57,366 bases of DNA from Alphaproteobacteria bacterium. GTDB lineage: Bacteria > Pseudomonadota > Alphaproteobacteria > Rhizobiales > Hyphomicrobiaceae. The DNA lies in NCBI GenBank assembly GCA_019137195.1, contig JAGVSR010000133.1, positions 1-57,366 of the forward strand, written 5' to 3'. The notes below the pieces were generated by a model. It saw nothing but the letters and a program-made list of their open reading frames with translations, did no database searches and was not told the origin of the DNA. Position 1 is the first letter of the stretch; each line of letters begins with the position of its first letter. Below are positions 53,309 through 57,366 of this stretch, in pieces. The translations under genes and the position numbers were made by a program.

Positions 53309-53755
53309 CCGGCGCCTGCGAGATGTTCGGAAAACGAACGGCCCCTGCGATCCGCAGGGGCCGATCTGCATTGTGTGAGCTCGCGGATCGGGCGGGGGTG
53401 GCTCTGAACCACGGGCCAGGAAATCGTCGGGGCGAGCGTCTGCCGGTACTTCAACGGGTCGCTGCTCGTGGCGAGAGTATGCACCCCGTCGTCCGCATAG
53501 ACTCCGACCGCATCAAACGGCGCCAAGACTACGGAGCCTGCCGAGCGCCATCGGCGTCACCGCCAGTGAGACGTCTGTCGAGGCCGCGACTGCTATCGGC
53601 CATCGCAGATGCGTCCATCTGATGTATCGCTGGTCGGGCATGCGGCCGGATCGCCGATACGATCGGGCGCCTTTGCCCTTTGCAAGCATGGCCGTCCGTT
53701 GGAGCGACGAGCTAAACCAGGTTCGCCAGCGCCGCCGGCGCGCCTCCACAAGCCG
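53309..53755. other. Spacer between convergent rhlE and parE, no gene seen
   Basis: 447 bases after rhlE and after parE (convergent). Apart from the hairpin at 53340 no feature is seen. Open frames have shadow-like compositions. Confidence 0.4.
53340..53362. terminator. Hairpin after the RhlE-type helicase gene
   Basis: GGCCCCTGCG (53340-53349) is the exact reverse complement of CGCAGGGGCC (53353-53362) over a three-base loop, 31 bases after the stop. No T-run follows, but the ten-base GC stem makes it the likely transcription end. Confidence 0.65.
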
Positions 53756-55768
53756 CTAGATGTCGAGATCCTTCGCAAACGCCGCCCGCTCCTGGATGAA
53801 GCGGAAGCGGGCTTCGGGCTTCGAGCCCATCAGGGCGTTGACCGTCTCTGAGAGCTGGGTCTTGTCGCCGTCGCCGGTCTCGACTCGTAGAAGCGTGCGC
53901 CGCCGCGGGTCCATGGTCGTTTCTTTGAGCTGGGCCGCGTTCATCTCGCCGAGGCCCTTGAAGCGGCCGATCTCGACCTTGGCGTTGGCGGGAAACTCGC
54001 GTTTGAGCAACGCTTCGCGGTCGCGGTCGTCGCGTGCGTAGACCGACTTGGCACCATGAGTCAGCTTGTAGAGCGGCGGCACGGCGAGGAACAGGTGACC
54101 GTTCTCGATCAGCTCCGGCATCTCCTGATAGAAGAAGGTGATCAAGAGCGAGGCGATGTGGGCGCCGTCGACGTCGGCGTCGGTCATGACGATGACGCGC
54201 TCGTAGCGGAGGTCGTCGTCGCGGTACTTGGTGCCGAGACCCACGCCCAGGGCCTGGATGAGATCCGACAGAAGCTGGTTCTGGGAGAGCTTCGCGGACG
54301 ACGCGTTGGCGACGTTCAGAATCTTGCCGCGGAGCGGCAGGATGGCCTGGGTCTCGCGGTCGCGCGCGCTCTTGGCCGAGCCGCCGGCACTGTCGCCCTC
54401 GACGATGAAGATCTCGGTGCCGGCCGCCTGCTGGATGGAGCAGTCGGCGAGCTTGCCGGGCAGGCGGAGCTTGCGGGTGGCGCTCTGGCGCGACACCTCC
54501 TTCTCGCGCTTCCTCTTCAAGCGCTCGTCGGCCTGCTCGATGGTCCATTCGAGGAGCTTCGTCGCCTGCTGGGGGCTGTCGGTCAGCCAATGGTCGAAGG
54601 CGTCCTTGACGGCGCTCTCGACGATCCTCTGGGCCTCGACGGTGGCGAGCTTGTCCTTGGTCTGGCCCTGAAACTCGGGCTCGCGGATGAAGACGGAGAG
54701 CATGGCGGCGGCCGTGCCCATGACGTCGTCGGCGGTGACCTGAGCGGCCTTCTTGTTGCCGACGCGCTCGCCGAACTCGCGGAGCGACTTCGACAGTGCC
54801 GAGCGGAAGCCGTTCTCGTGCGTCCCGCCCTCGGAGGTCGGGATGGTGTTGCAGTAGGAGCGGCAGAAGCCATCCTCGTCGGAGATCCAGGCCACGGCCC
54901 ACTCGACGGAGCCGTGCTTGCCTTCCTTCTCGATCGAGCCCGCGAAGATCTCCTTGGCGACCATGGTCTGGCCGGCGATCTCGGAAGCGAGATAGTCCTT
55001 GAGGCCGCCGGGGAAGTGAAACACGGCCTCGCCCGGCGTGTCGTCGGTGATGAGGGCGGGGTCGCAGCTCCAGCGGATCTCGACGCCGCCGAAGAGGTAG
55101 GCCTTCGAGCGCGCCATCTTGAAGATGCGGGAGGGCTTGAAGCGGCAGCCCTTGCCGAAGATGGCCTCGTCGGGGCGGAAGCGGACCCTGGTGCCGCGGC
55201 GATTGAAGATGGAGCCGAGCTTCTCGAGCTTGGTCTGGGGCTGGCCCCGCGAGAAAACCATGCGATAGAGCTGCTGGCCGCGCGCGACCTCGACCTCGCA
55301 CGTCTCGGAAAGCGCGTTGACGACGGAGACGCCGACGCCGTGCAGACCGCCCGAGGTCTGGTAGGCCTTGCCGTCGAACTTGCCGCCCGCGTGCAGGGTA
55401 CACATGATGACTTCGAGCGCGCTCTTCTTCGGGAACTTGGGATGCGGGTCGACAGGGATGCCGCGGCCGTTGTCCGAGACCGAGAGGAAGCCGTCGGCGT
55501 CGAGGCGGACCTCGATGAAAGTGGCGTGGCCGGCCACCGCCTCGTCCATGCTGTTGTCGATCACCTCGGCGAAGAGGTGGTGCATCGCCTTCTCGTCGGT
55601 GCCGCCGATGTACATGCCCGGGCGGCGGCGCACGGGCTCCAGGCCTTCCAAGACCTCGATGTCGGCGGCCGTGTAGGTCTCGGAGGCGTCGCCACCTTTG
55701 CGGCGCGCGGCTTTGTCGTTCATCTCGCTCTCTAGTCTCGCGAACAGGTCGCGCTGCGATTGAGCCAT
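53756..55768 (-). CDS. parE: DNA topoisomerase IV subunit B
   Basis: ATPase subunit of the enzyme that separates linked daughter chromosomes. 670 residues. GHKL ATPase part: [14 protein letters not shown] with the catalytic Glu and Asn, DNGRGIPVD, and [16 protein letters not shown] as lid. Toprim domain: [19 protein letters not shown] and [15 protein letters not shown] (DxD metal ligands). [20 protein letters not shown] separates the parts as in ParE. GyrB was considered, but the length and the [17 protein letters not shown] context fit ParE better. Its partner parC is not in the window. Confidence 0.95.
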   Translation of the reverse strand: MAQSQRDLFARLESEMNDKAARRKGGDASETYTAADIEVLEGLEPVRRRPGMYIGGTDEKAMHHLFAEVIDNSMDEAVAGHATFIEVRLDADGFLSVSDNGRGIPVDPHPKFPKKSALEVIMCTLHAGGKFDGKAYQTSGGLHGVGVSVVNALSETCEVEVARGQQLYRMVFSRGQPQTKLEKLGSIFNRRGTRVRFRPDEAIFGKGCRFKPSRIFKMARSKAYLFGGVEIRWSCDPALITDDTPGEAVFHFPGGLKDYLASEIAGQTMVAKEIFAGSIEKEGKHGSVEWAVAWISDEDGFCRSYCNTIPTSEGGTHENGFRSALSKSLREFGERVGNKKAAQVTADDVMGTAAAMLSVFIREPEFQGQTKDKLATVEAQRIVESAVKDAFDHWLTDSPQQATKLLEWTIEQADERLKRKREKEVSRQSATRKLRLPGKLADCSIQQAAGTEIFIVEGDSAGGSAKSARDRETQAILPLRGKILNVANASSAKLSQNQLLSDLIQALGVGLGTKYRDDDLRYERVIVMTDADVDGAHIASLLITFFYQEMPELIENGHLFLAVPPLYKLTHGAKSVYARDDRDREALLKREFPANAKVEIGRFKGLGEMNAAQLKETTMDPRRRTLLRVETGDGDKTQLSETVNALMGSKPEARFRFIQERAAFAKDLDI

Positions 55769-56392
55769 GTGCGTCGCGCTTCTGCCTGAGGCTATCGTGG
55801 GTTAGCCCGTAGATGGGGAGCCCGGCGCGGGAACACAGGACAATACTCGGTGCGCAAGGCCCGAATCCGGTGATTTTCCGGCTCCTGGGTCGCACGGGGC
55901 CCTGTGGATTGGCAAGCGGGCGTGCCGCCGCCGTGGCCGTATCTATAGCACCAAGGCGAGCAGTCAGGCCTCGCCTGTGACCCGGAAAGCACGGCAGCCC
56001 GTGCAGGGTCTCGTGAGGGCCGACCAGCACCAAGGCCAGACTGGGGTCGGCCAGCGCGAGATCAGCGCCACACTAAGCCGATGAATATCCTCGTGTCCCC
56101 TGTGGTTGGTGATTGCCACGCAGCCGGCGGCAGGCTGGGGGCATTGGCGACCGGCGATACGAGCTGACCATCGCGGCCGTGACCAAGCCCAACGCCCGCC
56201 ACGAAGTGTTCGGAATTCCGGCGTGATGGCGGGGCATAAGGCTGCGGTCGGGTGGACGGCCGGTACTTTGTCGGCGAAGCGCTCCTTTTGCTCTCCCGGA
56301 GCAGGTGCGGGGCAGCGCGGGTCAGGACCGGATTTATGTTGGCTTTCCGTTCGTAAGGGGTGTGGCGCTTCGGTTTCGAGGAGCAGCCTCAC
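55769..56392. other. Intergenic, no gene seen
   Basis: 624 bases between the divergent parE and ARPP-1-like genes, the longest gene-free stretch. The open frames on both strands are Arg/Pro/Ser-rich or continue as parE shadows, and none has a family pattern. It should hold promoters for both genes. Nothing else was recognised. Confidence 0.4.
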
Positions 56393-57366
56393 ATGCTACT
56401 ACGCACATACTTGCCGCAGATTCTGATGTCCACGTCGATTGCGATGGCCGGGATCGGTCTGGCGGCCCGCGCCGCGAAAGGTGACGAGCCGCGCATCTCG
56501 GGCCCGTTCGTTCACGACAACCTCGCTGTCTACCTCGTGCATGGACCCAGCATGCCGGGTCCGGCTCCGCTCACCCTCGACGAGGCGCTCGAGAAGGGTA
56601 CGGTGAAGGTGGTCGAGACCGGCACGGTCGCAGAGCTCAAGGTCGAGAACACCGGTGGCGAGGACGTGCTCATTCATGCCGGCGACATCGTCAAGGGCGG
56701 ACAGCAGGACCGCGTGGTGACGACGACGTTCATTCTGAAGCCCAAGTCGGGGGCGGTACCGCTCAACGTATTTTGCGTCGAATCGGGGCGCTGGGCCGCG
56801 CGTGGCCGCGAGGACGTGGCGCGGTTCGCGAGTGCGAAGGAGATGATGCCGTCCGCCGAGGCGAAGAAGGCGATGAAGATGTCTCTGCTGGCCGACCATG
56901 ACGTGTCGCGCGTCGGGAGCCGGCGGATGGACTCAGGCGCCGCGCCAGATGCGGCAGGGCTCAGCACGGCGAACGTCAACGAGCCGGTGCAGCGGGTCGA
57001 GAGCTATGTGCGGGCACCGAACCTGCAAGGCGAGATCTGGAGCGAGGTGGGCGCGATCCAGGAGAAGCTCTCGAAGAGCGTTGGCGGCAAGGTCAATGCC
57101 GCGGTGTCGGAGACGAGCCTGCAGCTTGCGCTCGAGAACGAGAAGGTTGCGAAGGCACAGCAGGCCTACATCGATGCCCTCAAGGACAAGGTTGGAGGAG
57201 ACGCCGACGTGATCGGCTACGCCTTTGCCGTCAACGGGCGCATCAACTCGGCCGATGTCTACGGCTCGGCATCGGTGTTCAAGAAGCTGTGGCCAAAATT
57301 GCTCAAGGCTTCGGCTACGGAGGCCTTGAGCGCGCGAGAGGACGCCGACACGGCTGCTGCGCCTTC
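56393..57366 (+). CDS. ARPP-1-like (DUF6569) protein, cut by window end
   Basis: At least 324 residues from the ATG at 56393 (GAGGAG about ten bases upstream); the frame is open to the end of the window. N-terminal hydrophobic segment (ILMSTSIAMAGIGLAARAA) suggests a signal peptide. Then a pattern of the ARPP-1 domain: ISGPFVHDNLAVYLVHG, LTLDEALEKGTVKVVETG, VAELKVENTGGEDVLIHAGDIVKGGQQDRVV and PLNVFCVESGRWAARG, followed by a helical part (LQLALENEKVAKAQQAYIDALKDKVGG) and VIGYAFAVNGRINSADVYGS. ARPP-1 is named from associations with ADP-ribosylglycohydrolase and phosphatase proteins; the function is unknown. Confidence 0.82.
   Translation, partial: MLLRTYLPQILMSTSIAMAGIGLAARAAKGDEPRISGPFVHDNLAVYLVHGPSMPGPAPLTLDEALEKGTVKVVETGTVAELKVENTGGEDVLIHAGDIVKGGQQDRVVTTTFILKPKSGAVPLNVFCVESGRWAARGREDVARFASAKEMMPSAEAKKAMKMSLLADHDVSRVGSRRMDSGAAPDAAGLSTANVNEPVQRVESYVRAPNLQGEIWSEVGAIQEKLSKSVGGKVNAAVSETSLQLALENEKVAKAQQAYIDALKDKVGGDADVIGYAFAVNGRINSADVYGSASVFKKLWPKLLKASATEALSAREDADTAAAP

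Noticed and set aside
51290-53371. 693-codon open frame on the minus strand opposite rhlE
   Set aside because: It lies wholly against a well-supported helicase gene. The stop-free state follows from the Arg/Glu-rich, GC-rich codons of rhlE, and the translation has no domain pattern.
53712-56033. 773-codon minus-strand frame and 559-codon plus-strand frame (54056-55735) over parE
   Set aside because: parE in its own frame has GHKL and Toprim motifs end to end; both other frames are shadows.

Overview
The window is chromosomal DNA of high GC content. Gene content and order point to an alphaproteobacterium of the order Hyphomicrobiales (Rhizobiales), perhaps near Hyphomicrobium or Rhodoplanes. 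The evidence is the set of neighbourhoods alr-radA-cvpA-purF-SDR, DUF177-plsX-fabH-ihfA-merR, tmk-holB-metG-tatD-MBL and a CBP3-type bc1 chaperone divergent from bamE, plus palindromic intergenic repeats of a type common in this order. The genus cannot be settled by reading alone.

Layout. (1) 1-3.1 kb: universal stress protein, flavin reductase-like protein, tRNA-Ser(UGA) and an RlpA lipoprotein. (2) 3.3-10.8 kb, plus strand: D,D-carboxypeptidase, then tmk-holB (overlapping), metG, tatD and an MBL-fold hydrolase (overlapping), and a cysteine-rich pentapeptide-like protein. (3) 10.8-17.0 kb, minus strand: SDR, purF, cvpA, radA, alr. (4) 17.1-24.6 kb, accessory: two tandem cyclophilin-like proteins, RidA, a small secreted protein, a one-domain ModE, then a cluster of a secreted ClpP/crotonase-like (COG3904-type) protein, a TIR-DUF805 membrane protein and a small secreted protein, followed by convergent modBC. 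(5) 24.7-25.3 kb: a 5'-truncated vsr gene joined to IS21-like terminal repeats, next to tRNA-Pro(GGG). (6) 25.4-31.4 kb: PPTase, MerR, ihfA, fabH, plsX, DUF177 and CBP3 on the minus strand, with bamE divergent. (7) 31.5-43.8 kb, envelope and secretion: a periplasmic protein, an AsmA-like protein, an M23 peptidase with fifteen 11-residue Pro-rich repeats, a 1498-residue protein carrying both a subtilase (S8) and a thermolysin-like (M4) domain, a BON-OmpA protein and a membrane-anchored coiled-coil protein. (8) 44.1-51.0 kb: small unknown protein, TfoX-N protein, RTX lipase, CreD, fatty acid desaturase, aquaporin. (9) 51.4-57.4 kb: RhlE-type helicase, parE, and an ARPP-1-like protein cut by the window end.

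How they work together. The housekeeping blocks cover nucleotide synthesis (tmk, purF), replication and topology (holB, parE, ihfA, radA), lipid and cell-wall synthesis (plsX, fabH, alr, dac) and translation (metG, two tRNAs). The most distinctive parts are the secreted protease region (34.9-41.3 kb), with three peptidase catalytic centres in two adjacent genes, and the COG3904/TIR-DUF805 cluster (19.8-23.1 kb) lying between modE and modBC, which could be an envelope-linked signalling or defence module. Long stop-free frames opposite purF, rhlE, parE and the asmA-like gene are read as codon-bias shadows.
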